A stretch of DNA of 64,000 nucleotides from the NCBI RefSeq assembly GCF_000168975.1, contig NZ_AAUW01000018.1, forward strand, positions 62,001 to 126,000, given 5' to 3'. The translations under genes were made by a program, and so were the position numbers. The notes below the pieces were generated by a model. That model had not been told where the DNA came from, did no database searches, and was given only the letters and a program-made list of their open reading frames with translations. Numbering within the stretch: position 1 is the first letter of the stretch; every line of letters starts with the position of its first letter. This document shows positions 44,788 through 53,228 of the stretch, piece after piece. Source of the DNA: Roseibium aggregatum IAM 12614 (GTDB lineage Bacteria > Pseudomonadota > Alphaproteobacteria > Rhizobiales > Stappiaceae).

Positions 44788-45948
44788 TCAGGCCCCCAGC
44801 GGCCGGAAGAGTTCCCGGCTGATGATGTGTCGCTGGATTTCCGATGTGCCGTCCCAGATGCGCTCGACGCGGGCATCGCGCCAGAAGCGTTCGATCGGCA
44901 GCTCATCCATGAGCCCCATGCCCCCGTGAATCTGCAGGGCGGCATCGGTCACGCGCGCCAGCATTTCCGAGGCATAGACCTTGGCAGACGCAATCTCGCG
45001 GTTGGCGGGCAGCCCCTGGTCGAGACGCCATGCGGCCGACAGGGTGAGAAGGTCGGCAGCATCGATTTCGGTGATCATGTCGGCGATCTGGAAGCTGACA
45101 CCCTGGAACTTGCCGATGGGCTGTCCGAACTGCTGGCGCTCTGCCGCATAGTTCAGGGCATGCTCGAAAACCCGGCGGGCGCGGCCAACGGAATTCGTCG
45201 CGACGGTGATGCGGGTGGCATAAAGCCACTCGTTCATCACGTCGAAGCCACCATCGACTTCACCCAGCACCTGCGCGTCCGACAGGCGGCAGTTGTTGAA
45301 GTAGAGGATGGAATTCTTGTAACCGCGGTGCGAGACCGAATTGTAGCCCTTCGCGATCTCAAAGCCCGGCGTTCCGCGATCAACGAGGAAACAGGTGATC
45401 CGCTTTTTCGGACCGCGCGGTGTTTCATCGACACCGGTCGCGATGAAAACGATAACAAAGTCCGCGTGATCAGCCCCGGAAATGAAGTGCTTCGACCCGT
45501 TGACGACCCAGTCGCCGCCATCGCGCACTGCCGTGCACTTCATGCCGCGCACGTCCGACCCCGCATCCGGTTCGGTCATCGCCAGCGCATCCATCTTTTC
45601 CCCGCGCACAGCCGGCATCAGATACCGCTCGATCTGATCGCCCTTGCAGGCCATCAGGATGTTCTGCGGACGGCCGAAGAAGTGGGTGAGTGCCATGGAG
45701 CCACGGCCCAGTTCCCGCTCGACCAGCGCAAACTCCAGATGGCTCAGGCCAGGACCGCCGACGCTTTCCGGGAAGTTCGACGCATAGAACCCCAGGTCGA
45801 TGACCTTCTGCTTGATTTCCTGTGCGATCTCAGCCGGCACTTCACCGGTGCGCTCGACTTCAGCTTCATGCGGGTAGATTTCTTTTTCCACGAAGCTGCG
45901 AACGGTGGAGACGATCATCTCCTGTTCTTCGGTCAGACCAAAATGCAT
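44788..45948 (-). CDS. Acyl-CoA dehydrogenase (gamma-butyrobetainyl/crotonobetainyl-CoA type)
   Basis: 386 residues, full length. FAD/substrate segments [21 protein letters not shown] and [19 protein letters not shown], then [20 protein letters not shown] and the C-terminal [20 protein letters not shown] with QRHIISREL. The [12 protein letters not shown] block and the context fit CaiA-like enzymes that desaturate gamma-butyrobetainyl-CoA. ATG 45948 has AAGGGTG upstream; the frame to 45999 adds nothing. First gene of the carnitine operon. Confidence 0.9.
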   Translation of the reverse strand: MHFGLTEEQEMIVSTVRSFVEKEIYPHEAEVERTGEVPAEIAQEIKQKVIDLGFYASNFPESVGGPGLSHLEFALVERELGRGSMALTHFFGRPQNILMACKGDQIERYLMPAVRGEKMDALAMTEPDAGSDVRGMKCTAVRDGGDWVVNGSKHFISGADHADFVIVFIATGVDETPRGPKKRITCFLVDRGTPGFEIAKGYNSVSHRGYKNSILYFNNCRLSDAQVLGEVDGGFDVMNEWLYATRITVATNSVGRARRVFEHALNYAAERQQFGQPIGKFQGVSFQIADMITEIDAADLLTLSAAWRLDQGLPANREIASAKVYASEMLARVTDAALQIHGGMGLMDELPIERFWRDARVERIWDGTSEIQRHIISRELFRPLGA

Positions 45949-46365
45949 GGAGCACCCTTTTCGTTCAGTCTTGAATTTTTCAAGCGAGCATGACCGCACA
46001 GGTTCCGCGCAGCCGGTTCAGAAGCAGGTCAGCCAGCCCAGCGCGCCTGGCGCATCAGCGCCTTGAGCGGAAACGCGGTGTGCCGCTGGGGCGGTGAGAT
46101 GGGGCGGGACCGTGAGATGGGGAATTTACGCATTGCCCTGAAGGCCCCAGCAGCGTCGGAAACTCGCCTTCGGCAATGTCCAGGGAATTATCGTCAGACG
46201 CAGTGAACGCGCCGGACGTCTTACCGACCGAACGTGCTTCAATCTGCGCTGTGCTGGCCACAATCGCTACGCCTTTCCAATCGAGTAACTCTTGGCACGA
46301 GGTTAGAAAGGAGATGAGGTCGTCCGCAAATGAAACTTATTGGGTGCACCGACAAACAAAATTTG
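45949..46365. other. Promoter region of the carnitine operon with ABC remnant
   Basis: 417 bases. Besides the pseudogene it has an 11-base direct repeat GTGAGATGGGG at 46094-46104 and 46112-46122 (18-base period). The operon promoter should be in 45949-46060 or farther upstream. Confidence 0.5.
46055..46261 (-). pseudogene. Decayed 5' end of an ABC transporter ATPase gene
   Basis: From ATG 46261 the frame reads MASTAQIEARSVGKTSGAFT, then ASDDNSLDIAEGEF and PTLLGPSG, which is the start of a PotA/betaine-type ABC ATPase up to the Walker A loop. After GPSG the sequence turns into QCVNSPSHG in place of the expected CGKST, and no signature or Walker B motif follows; the frame stops at 46055. So the gene has lost all but its first 45 or so codons. 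Lies between the LysR gene and the carnitine operon. Confidence 0.75.
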
Positions 46366-47274
46366 TCACGCTTCGCTTTTTGGGTGAAAGCGGCTTATTT
46401 CCAGTCGGGTTTTCAACCACTTGTGAAATTCGACCACAATCGGGTTTTCGAAATTCTCTTCCGGCGTACAAATGAAATAACCCGTATCCGTGTGCAGCGA
46501 CTGGGCAAACGGGCGCATGAGCCTGCCTTCCTGCAACTCCTTGTGCCACAGGACCGTGTCGCCGATTGCAATGCCCTCGCCCGCAAGAATGGCCGTGAGG
46601 ACGATATTCATGTCCGAGTAGCATATGCCGCGATGCGCATCTTTCGCCGGCAGGCCGGACAATTGCATCCAGTCTTCCCAGTCGCTGAAATCCAGCATGT
46701 GCAGCAGGGTCGCGTTCTTCAAGATGCTGAGGTCGTTGAAGGTCTTGAACCGGCTCAGATATGCCGGGCTGCAAAGCGGCGTGAAGTCGACCGACATCAT
46801 CGGCTCGACGACCACATTTGCACGGGTTTCTCTGCCGAAGGTGATAAATGTATCGACCTCCGGGTTGGCTGTGCTGGCAAGGTTCTGAGAGCTGATCACA
46901 TTCACCAGCACCTCCGGGTTCTGCGCCAGAAAGTCCCCCATGTGCAGACACAGCCAGGCGGCGACGAAGCCGGGTGGCGCGCTGATGGTCAATCGCCCCG
47001 TCAAGCCGTGTTCCGAAACACGAGCCGTCGAGGAGGCAATCATGCTGAGAGCGCGGCGCACCTCCTCGGCATAGACGATGGCGCGCGGCGTGATCTCGGT
47101 CTGGTTGCCATTGCGCACAATGATCTTGAAGCCCAGATCGCGCTCCAGAAGGCGGAGCTGATGACTGATCGCACTGCGGGTGACATTCAACTCCGCAGCG
47201 GCACGCCACAGTGCACCATTGCGCGCGACGCTCTCAATCGCCCTGAGGGCCTGGATCGACGGATAACGGTTGAT
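46366..47274 (-). CDS. LysR-family transcriptional regulator (GcvA-like) with non-canonical start
   Basis: About 302 residues. HTH: YPSIQALRAIESVARNGA, WRAAAELNVTRSAISHQLRL; sensor domain with LTISAPPGFVAAWLC, FTPLCSPAYLSRFK and GEGIAIGDTVLWHKEL. The frame is open to 47396 but has no ATG, GTG or TTG before the HTH; the first such codon (TTG 47190) is inside it. An ATC at 47274 comes four bases after GAGGG and gives the expected N-terminus (INRYPSIQALRA), so a rare ATC start, or loss of the start, must be considered. Same strand as and upstream of the carnitine operon, which it may control. Confidence 0.78.
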   Translation of the reverse strand: MNRYPSIQALRAIESVARNGALWRAAAELNVTRSAISHQLRLLERDLGFKIIVRNGNQTEITPRAIVYAEEVRRALSMIASSTARVSEHGLTGRLTISAPPGFVAAWLCLHMGDFLAQNPEVLVNVISSQNLASTANPEVDTFITFGRETRANVVVEPMMSVDFTPLCSPAYLSRFKTFNDLSILKNATLLHMLDFSDWEDWMQLSGLPAKDAHRGICYSDMNIVLTAILAGEGIAIGDTVLWHKELQEGRLMRPFAQSLHTDTGYFICTPEENFENPIVVEFHKWLKTRLEISRFHPKSEA

Positions 47275-47387
47275 AGCGCCCTCACAGAAAGAACGGGTTA
47301 CCCCCGCTGAATATCGCAGCGCGGTTGGACGATCAAGACGGCCTCCCCGCCGACGGTGCTTGTGCGTTTGTCCGAATGCGGCTGTCT

Positions 47388-48062
47388 TTACTCGTCACCT
47401 GGCACGCCGTAACTGGGTGCAGCCGTCGGATCGAGCGCGCGTGTCACATAGTCCTCCAGTTGCGGCTTGTAGAGACGCCAGAGGTTTCCAAGGGCCTGAA
47501 TGGGATCTTCTTCGATCCAGTCAACGCGCAGGTCAGCAATTGGCCAGCTGACGTCACGCACCATGTAAAGACCGGCGGAATGGACCGGTCCCGCCTCACC
47601 ACCGGCCTTTGATCCTGCTTCCATGGCCGCAATCAGCCGGTCCCCCAGATCGCCCCGGGCAGCCTCGAAGCCTGCGACCATTGCGGCTGGAACACCCGTA
47701 TTCGCAAGCAGGTTTCCGGCAGCGACGCAGTCCTGCCCGGCGGCAGTTGCATGGACACCGAGAGTTTCCCGCCCGGAATGAAATGCAGCTTTTCCCGTTC
47801 TGTCGAGAATGACTACCTGGCGCCAGTCGGCAGTGGGATAATCCTTGAGCAACGCAGCAAGGGCCGCGTCAGCATCAAGACCCTGTTCAAGCAGGTCCAG
47901 TCCCCGGCTTCCAAGAGACGGATCGGTAATATTCTGGCTCGCCACGACGCCGACCTTGGCGCGCGCATGGGCGCAGCGTGCTGCGACCGCCGGTGAGGAT
48001 GAGGAAATGGCGATGCCCATCGTCCCCGTTTCGGGGCAGCGGGCGGCGATGGAAAAGGTCAT
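47388..48062 (-). CDS. DUF1028 Ntn-hydrolase-fold protein
   Basis: 224 residues. TFSIAARCPETGTMGIAISS at the N-terminus, then VGVVASQNITDPSLGSRGL, ADWRQVVILDRTGKAAFHSG and CVAAGNLLANTGVPAAM are the DUF1028 blocks. Ntn-type hydrolase fold; activity not known, though these genes usually accompany Rid proteins, aminotransferases and amino-acid ABC importers, as here. Probably last gene of the large minus-strand operon starting with potA. Start ATG 48062, 34 bases after the Rid gene. Confidence 0.85.
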   Translation of the reverse strand: MTFSIAARCPETGTMGIAISSSSPAVAARCAHARAKVGVVASQNITDPSLGSRGLDLLEQGLDADAALAALLKDYPTADWRQVVILDRTGKAAFHSGRETLGVHATAAGQDCVAAGNLLANTGVPAAMVAGFEAARGDLGDRLIAAMEAGSKAGGEAGPVHSAGLYMVRDVSWPIADLRVDWIEEDPIQALGNLWRLYKPQLEDYVTRALDPTAAPSYGVPGDE

Positions 48063-48096
48063 CTTGTGTACTCAATCAAATCGGCAGGGTGCAGGG

Positions 48097-48513
48097 TCAG
48101 GCATCTGGAATAACGGCGGTGGCGTCGATTTCAACCAGCCATTCAGGGCGGGCAAGAGCTGAAACCACGATACCGGTGGAGACCGGGTAGACACCTTTCA
48201 GCCACTTGCCGACGATGCGGTAGACATCCTCCCGGTAGCGCGGGTCGATGAGGTAGATGGTAATCTTCGTGATGTGATCGAGCTCCGATCCCGCCTCTTC
48301 GAGAAGCATCTTGATGTTGGCCATCGCCTGTTCTGTCTGGGCTTTCACGTCACCGACGCCGACATTCGCGGAGGTGTCCAGGTCCTGACCGATCTGGCCG
48401 CGGACGAACACCATCGTGCCTCTGGCCAAGACGACCTGACACAGGTCGTTGTCCAGGTTCTGTTCCGGGTACGTGTCCTTGGTATTGAATTTGCGGATAC
48501 GGGTGTGGGCCAT
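48097..48513 (-). CDS. RidA/YjgF-family protein lacking the canonical arginine
   Basis: 138 residues. VVLARGTMVFVRGQIGQDLD, QTEQAMANIKMLLEEAGS, ITKITIYLIDPRYREDVYRI and WLVEIDATAVIP are Rid-family blocks. In true RidA the motif before the last strand is P-A-R-S with the Arg that binds the imine's carboxylate; here it reads YPVSTGIVV, with no Arg, so it belongs to a Rid subgroup with another or no deaminase activity. ATG 48513 has GGAG six bases upstream; ATG 48525 has no site. Confidence 0.88.
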   Translation of the reverse strand: MAHTRIRKFNTKDTYPEQNLDNDLCQVVLARGTMVFVRGQIGQDLDTSANVGVGDVKAQTEQAMANIKMLLEEAGSELDHITKITIYLIDPRYREDVYRIVGKWLKGVYPVSTGIVVSALARPEWLVEIDATAVIPDA

Positions 48514-48545
48514 TGCGGGCTCCATGTTCGAAGGGATGAAGAAAG

Positions 48546-49796
48546 CTATTGGGCTGCGGGTTCGAAGAGCCTGTAGTTTCGCTGTTTGACAATATGATCG
48601 GTCAGGTATTTAGCGTCATACCAGACACCCCAGATGAACGACGAGCCGCGCCGCGTCTGCCAGGGCAGGCCGAGAAAATAGACGCCCGGCACAGAGGAAA
48701 CGCCGCGCTGATGGATCGGCGCACCGGTTTCATCAAAGGCATTCACCTCCAGCCAACTGTAGTCCCGGACAAACCCTGTTGCCCAGATAACGGTGCTGAT
48801 GCCTGCCTCTTTCAGATTCAGTTCAAGAAGAGGGTTCGCCACGCACTCCGGATCCGGACCGATGATTTTGGCTTCCGGCTCAGGTGGCAAATCGAGACCG
48901 TAGGCCTCGATATAGGCATCGGCTTCGTCCAGCAGCGACAGGTAATTTTCGTCACCTGCGTTGATGTTTTCAGCAAGGTCGTCGGAAAAGGCCAGCACGC
49001 CATTCTCGCAGGATCTGGTCATGCCAAGCAGCGTCATGCCACGATCCGCGAGCTTGCGGAAATCGATCGTGTGTCCACCGTTGGCGCCGGAGACGGCGAT
49101 GGTGACATGCTCGGACCCGGGAACAAACTCGGCGTCCCATTTGTTCAGCACACCCAGCCACCAGCAGAAATCCCGGCCGCGATAGGAACGCGGTGGCCGA
49201 TTGTGAGATCCAACGGAAAGATAGGTCTTGCGGCCGGAATTCATCAGTTCTTCCGCTATCTGCACACCGGAAGACCCTGCTCCGATAACGAGCACCGCGC
49301 CGTCGTCCAACTGCTCCGGATTGCGGTAGGCCGTTGAATGGATCTGCGTGAGCCCGGGCGTTTCGGGTATCAGTTTGGGGAAGACCGGAACCTGGAAAGC
49401 ACCGGTTGCCGCGACAATCGTTTCCGCCTCTATGATGCCTTCGGACGTTTCCGCGCGGAAGCCGTGGCGGCGCTCAAGTGGCGTCACTCTTGTGACTTCA
49501 AGACCGGTCCTGACAGGAGCGTTGATCTTACGGGCGTAGGCCTCGAAATAGTCTGCCACAGCCTCTTTATGGACAAAAGCATCCGGTGCGTCATCGAAGG
49601 TCAGACCCGGAAAACGATCGTGCCACGCAGGACCGTTGGCGACCAGAGAATCCCAGCGTTCGGACCGCCAGCGTTCGGCTATCCGATTTTTCTCCAGCAC
49701 AAGATGAGACAGGCCTGCAAGGCCGAGGTGCTCACTCATCGCGATGCCAGCCTGTCCACCCCCTACCACCAGTGCATCCACCTTTTCGATCGCCAT
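48546..49796 (-). CDS. Flavin-containing monooxygenase (FMO/YUCCA-like)
   Basis: 416 residues with two dinucleotide loops: FAD site ALVVGGGQAGIAMSEHLG at about 9 and NADPH site VLVIGAGSSGVQIAEEL near 168, the WRSERWDSL flavin-contact segment and IWATGFVRDYSWLEV near the end. Such enzymes hydroxylate soft nitrogen or sulphur atoms or perform Baeyer-Villiger reactions using NADPH and oxygen. In an operon with aminotransferase, amidase and M20 hydrolase it probably oxygenates the imported nitrogen compound or an intermediate. Confidence 0.88.
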   Translation of the reverse strand: MAIEKVDALVVGGGQAGIAMSEHLGLAGLSHLVLEKNRIAERWRSERWDSLVANGPAWHDRFPGLTFDDAPDAFVHKEAVADYFEAYARKINAPVRTGLEVTRVTPLERRHGFRAETSEGIIEAETIVAATGAFQVPVFPKLIPETPGLTQIHSTAYRNPEQLDDGAVLVIGAGSSGVQIAEELMNSGRKTYLSVGSHNRPPRSYRGRDFCWWLGVLNKWDAEFVPGSEHVTIAVSGANGGHTIDFRKLADRGMTLLGMTRSCENGVLAFSDDLAENINAGDENYLSLLDEADAYIEAYGLDLPPEPEAKIIGPDPECVANPLLELNLKEAGISTVIWATGFVRDYSWLEVNAFDETGAPIHQRGVSSVPGVYFLGLPWQTRRGSSFIWGVWYDAKYLTDHIVKQRNYRLFEPAAQ

Positions 49797-49843
49797 CTTG
49801 GTCAGGTCCTCTCCGGATTATCGTGTCATGCGGTTATTGCCGG

Positions 49844-50995
49844 TCATTCGATATGGGTCTCGACGAGCCGCGCCAGCATCTGCCGGCAGCGCTCCATCTG
49901 GTCGCGGGCAATGAATTCATCGGCTTTGTGCCCCTGATCCATGGACCCTGGTCCGCAAACGACAACGGAGACACCCAAATGCTGTTGGAACAGTCCGCCT
50001 TCCGTGCCGAAAGCGACCTTCAGCGGTGCGTTGCTTCCTGATAGGGCGCGCGCCTTGGAGACCTGCGGACTGTCGGCTCTTGTCTCCAGTCCCGGATAGG
50101 TGTTCAGAACATCTATCCGGATACGCGCGTCCGGAAACCGCTCTTTGAGGCGTCGTTCCTGATGCGTGGCTTTTTCAAGCAATTGCTCCAGAAAGCTCTG
50201 CGCATCTTCTTCTGCAACATTGCGAATTTCAAAGTCGAGCACACAGCTATCCGGCACGATGTTCAAAGCCGTGCCTCCTTTCAGAATGCCCGCATGCAAG
50301 GTGGTGTAGGGAATGTCAAAGGCTTGGTCCCTTACCCCTTTTTCCTGGGTCTCTTCCTGAAGGGCGCGGATTTCCGACAGAAAATCCGCGGCCATGTGAA
50401 GCGCGTTCAGTCCGGTGGGCGCCAGGGCCGAATGAACCGTGTGACCGCAGCAGGTCGCGCGCGCCGCCAGTTTGCCTTTATGGCCGGTGGCAACACTCAT
50501 GGAGGTCGGCTCGCCGATCAATACCCAGTCCGGTTTCAGTCCGGCTTTTGCCAGATCCTCCAGCATGGGCCTTACACCGACGCAGCCGATTTCCTCGTCA
50601 TAGGAAAGCGCAAGATGAAGCGGGATGTGGAGCGGTTTGCGGACAGCACCAAGAACGGCCTCGATGGCACAGGCGACGAAGCCCTTCATGTCGGCAGTGC
50701 CGCGACCATAGAACAGGCCGTCCCGCTCCTGCAGGCAAAAGGCATCACTGGTCCAGCTTTGACCATCCACAGGAACGACGTCCGTGTGCCCCGAAAGCAC
50801 GACGCCGCCCGGCCCTTCCGGGCCGACGGTTGCAAACAGGTTGGCGCGGTCACCGCTTTCCGACGGCAGAAGCCTGGACCTGATCCCTGCCTGGCTCAGC
50901 AGCTCCTGCACCCATCTGATCAGGTCGATATTTCCATCCCGGCTCACGGTCGGAAAGGCGATGAGTTTTTCCAGCAATGCGAAGGCGTTGGACAT
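49844..50995 (-). CDS. M20 metallohydrolase, acetylornithine deacetylase-like
   Basis: 383 residues. Metal ligands in VVLSGHTDVVPVDGQSW, GRGTADMKGFVAC and the catalytic Glu pair SYDEEIGCVG; dimerisation domain around CGHTVHSALAPTGLNALH. ArgE-like enzymes remove an acyl group from an amino acid. ATG 50995 is the first with family similarity; the frame to 51040 adds none. It follows the aminotransferase after an intercistronic hairpin. It may deacylate an N-acylated intermediate; arginine biosynthesis is less likely in this operon. Confidence 0.87.
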   Translation of the reverse strand: MSNAFALLEKLIAFPTVSRDGNIDLIRWVQELLSQAGIRSRLLPSESGDRANLFATVGPEGPGGVVLSGHTDVVPVDGQSWTSDAFCLQERDGLFYGRGTADMKGFVACAIEAVLGAVRKPLHIPLHLALSYDEEIGCVGVRPMLEDLAKAGLKPDWVLIGEPTSMSVATGHKGKLAARATCCGHTVHSALAPTGLNALHMAADFLSEIRALQEETQEKGVRDQAFDIPYTTLHAGILKGGTALNIVPDSCVLDFEIRNVAEEDAQSFLEQLLEKATHQERRLKERFPDARIRIDVLNTYPGLETRADSPQVSKARALSGSNAPLKVAFGTEGGLFQQHLGVSVVVCGPGSMDQGHKADEFIARDQMERCRQMLARLVETHIE

Positions 50996-51032
50996 GAGTT
51001 GAAACTTGCAAACAATCCCACTTTGAACGGTG

Positions 51033-51059
51033 CGGGGCACCTTTGTTCAAGGTGCCCCG
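51033..51059 (-). other. Intercistronic hairpin between argE-like and aminotransferase genes
   Basis: CGGGGCACCTT and AAGGTGCCCCG form an 11-bp perfect stem around TGTTC. No T run on either side, so it is more likely an RNA-processing or stability element than a terminator. Confidence 0.7.
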
Positions 51060-51070
51060 GCTCGAAGGTG

Positions 51071-52435
51071 TCACAAGTTTCGACTGACGTCTGCGATACT
51101 CTCACGCAAGATGTCGCCAATCTGGCCGATTTGTGCCTCGGTGAGGATCAACGTTGGCGAGAGGATCAGAATATTCCCGAGCGGGCGGGCAATCAGCCCC
51201 CGTTTCTGCGCGGCCCGGGCGAGTTTCAACCCGATGGCATCCTCGGGAGCGAAACTTTCCCGGGTCTCCTTGTCCCTGACGAACTCAACGCCCATCATGA
51301 AGTGACTGCCCCGCACCTCGCCGACGATGTCGAGATCCGCCAGACCCCGCAGGGTGTTCTCGAACAACTTGCCGGTGACACGTGCCTTCTCGGGTATCTG
51401 CTCCTTTTCCATGAGAGCGATATTGGCAAGACCCGCGGCAGCGGCCGCCGGATGACCGGAATACGTCATGCCATGCAGGAACATTCCGCCAGGGCGCGAA
51501 ATGACTTCATGGATTTCGTCCGACACGATGGTGGCCGACAGGGGTTGGTAGCCTGACGTCAGACCCTTTGCCGTATTGATGATGTCCGGCGTGTGACCAA
51601 AGACGTCCTGCGAGGCGAAGAAATGGCCAAGGCGGCCAAAGGCGGTTACCACCTCGTCCGCAATATACTTGATGTCATTGTCCGCGCAGACTTTCGCCAT
51701 GCGCGCGTGATACCCCTCAGGCGGCACGACGACGCCTCCGGCCCCCTGGATAGGCTCGGCAACAAAGGCGGCAATGTTCTCCGCCCCCAGACGCTCGATG
51801 GTGTCCTTCAGGTCCTCAACCAGCGCATCGCAGAATTCGGCTTCGGTCATCCCGTCGCCTTCGCGCCAGTAATGCGGGCTTTTCAGGTGGTGAACGAGGC
51901 CCTCCACATGATCCCATCCCACGGAATAGGCCGGTGTCGTCATTGCAATCGCAAGATGGGTCGAGCCGTGGTAGGCCCCGATGCGGCTCAGGATCTTTTT
52001 CTTTTTCGGGCGCCCCAGCCGATTGTTGTAATGGTGCAGGATGCGCACAGCGCTGTCATTTGCGACAGAACCCGAATTGCCGAAATAGACCTTGTTGAGC
52101 TGGCCGGGTGCCAACTCGGCGAGTTTTTCCGCCAAGGCCGCGGCCGTCGGGTGGGTGAAGTTGTAGAACGTTGAATAAAAGTCCAGTTCATTCAACTGCT
52201 TCGTAATCGCGTCGATAATTTCCCGTCGTCCGTGACCGACGTTGGAACACCAGAGCCCACCGATACCATCGATCAGCTCATTGCCTTCGCTGTCACGCAC
52301 CATGGCGCCTTCAGCACCGACGATCACCGTGCGGGCACCGTCCTGTTTGAGCAGGTTCAAGTCAGCAAAGGACTGAATCAGGTGGGTGTCGGCGGTCAAA
52401 ACCGCATCTGTGCTGATATCCGTTTTAATATTCAT
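51071..52435 (-). CDS. Class III aminotransferase (aspartate aminotransferase family)
   Basis: 454 residues. GGLWCSNVGHGRREIIDA, YFGNSGSVANDSAVRIL (amino-group donor side), EPIQGAGGVVVPPEGY, IADEVVTAFGRLG with the PLP Asp, and the PLP Lys in INTAKGLTSGYQPLSA. Omega-amine:pyruvate type, as at 6318-7694, but only loosely similar. ATGA overlap with the nitrilase gene; GGGAGG about ten bases before the ATG. Probably turns the terminal amine of the imported compound into an aldehyde. Confidence 0.92.
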   Translation of the reverse strand: MNIKTDISTDAVLTADTHLIQSFADLNLLKQDGARTVIVGAEGAMVRDSEGNELIDGIGGLWCSNVGHGRREIIDAITKQLNELDFYSTFYNFTHPTAAALAEKLAELAPGQLNKVYFGNSGSVANDSAVRILHHYNNRLGRPKKKKILSRIGAYHGSTHLAIAMTTPAYSVGWDHVEGLVHHLKSPHYWREGDGMTEAEFCDALVEDLKDTIERLGAENIAAFVAEPIQGAGGVVVPPEGYHARMAKVCADNDIKYIADEVVTAFGRLGHFFASQDVFGHTPDIINTAKGLTSGYQPLSATIVSDEIHEVISRPGGMFLHGMTYSGHPAAAAAGLANIALMEKEQIPEKARVTGKLFENTLRGLADLDIVGEVRGSHFMMGVEFVRDKETRESFAPEDAIGLKLARAAQKRGLIARPLGNILILSPTLILTEAQIGQIGDILRESIADVSRNL

Positions 52436-53208
52436 TGGAAATTTCCCTCCCGATAATCCTGGTCTTGCCGGGACAGAAGGTCCCGCGGGATGTCTGAAAC
52501 TGGCGCGAGGTCCGCCACCAGAAGAGTTTCACCGACCCCAGCGCTTGCCAGAACCCGCGCATCGGGACCGGCAATCAGGGAGTGGCCGCCAAAGGTGATG
52601 TCACCATCGGCACCGAAGAAATTGGCATAGACGATGGTCAGCCCGGCTTCGGCCGCACGCGCTGGCACGAAAGTGTGGGACACATGCTCGAAACGCTGCG
52701 GATTGGCAGTCGGCACCAGCACCAGGGAAACCCCCTGCTCCGCCAGTCGCCGGCAATGCTGCGGAAACTCGACATCGTAGCAAATCAGGAGTGCTGTCTT
52801 GCGGCCACCGAACTCGAACACCGTGTACTGCGTCCCGAAGTTGAAGCTGGCTTTTTCCATCTCGCCGAAAAGCTGTATCTTTCGATAGTGACCAAGCTGT
52901 TCGCCGCTGGTGCCGAAGGCCGTGGCGGCATTATAGACGGCTTCATCGCAGCGTTCGCTCCAACCGACCGTCAGACCGCACCCGGCTTTTTGAGCCAGTT
53001 TCGACAGTCGCTCACACCACTCCCCGCCCAGAGGCTGGGCGAGGGATTGGTGCATGTCCGGGCGATTGTACCCGGGCAGAAAAAGTTCGGGGAAGACGAC
53101 CATACTGGCGCCAGCCATGGCGGCTGCCGTCAACTGGGTTTCGAGCCGGCTGAAGCCCGCCTCGATGTCCCCGCAGGTGGCAGGACCCTGATAAAGCGCC
53201 AGTTTCAT
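52432..53208 (-). CDS. Carbon-nitrogen hydrolase (nitrilase superfamily amidase)
   Basis: 258 residues with the complete catalytic triad: Glu 41 in VFPELFLPGY, Lys 110 in HYRKIQLFG and Cys 143 in LLICYDVEFPQ. The FPELFLPGY and CYDVEFP wording is that of amidases (omega-amidase, N-carbamoylputrescine amidase or R-amide hydrolases), not true nitrilases. Twenty bases after the binding-protein gene, coupled to the aminotransferase by ATGA. Expected to open an amide or carbamoyl group of the imported compound. Confidence 0.9.
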   Translation of the reverse strand: MKLALYQGPATCGDIEAGFSRLETQLTAAAMAGASMVVFPELFLPGYNRPDMHQSLAQPLGGEWCERLSKLAQKAGCGLTVGWSERCDEAVYNAATAFGTSGEQLGHYRKIQLFGEMEKASFNFGTQYTVFEFGGRKTALLICYDVEFPQHCRRLAEQGVSLVLVPTANPQRFEHVSHTFVPARAAEAGLTIVYANFFGADGDITFGGHSLIAGPDARVLASAGVGETLLVADLAPVSDIPRDLLSRQDQDYREGNFQ

Positions 53209-53228
53209 GGTCTTCCGATACCTTGTTT

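Noticed and set aside
42817..45993. Very long plus-strand frame (over 1,000 codons) opposite the carnitine operon
   Set aside because: It is antisense to three well-recognised genes; long shadow frames are expected at high GC, and no family motif is seen in it.
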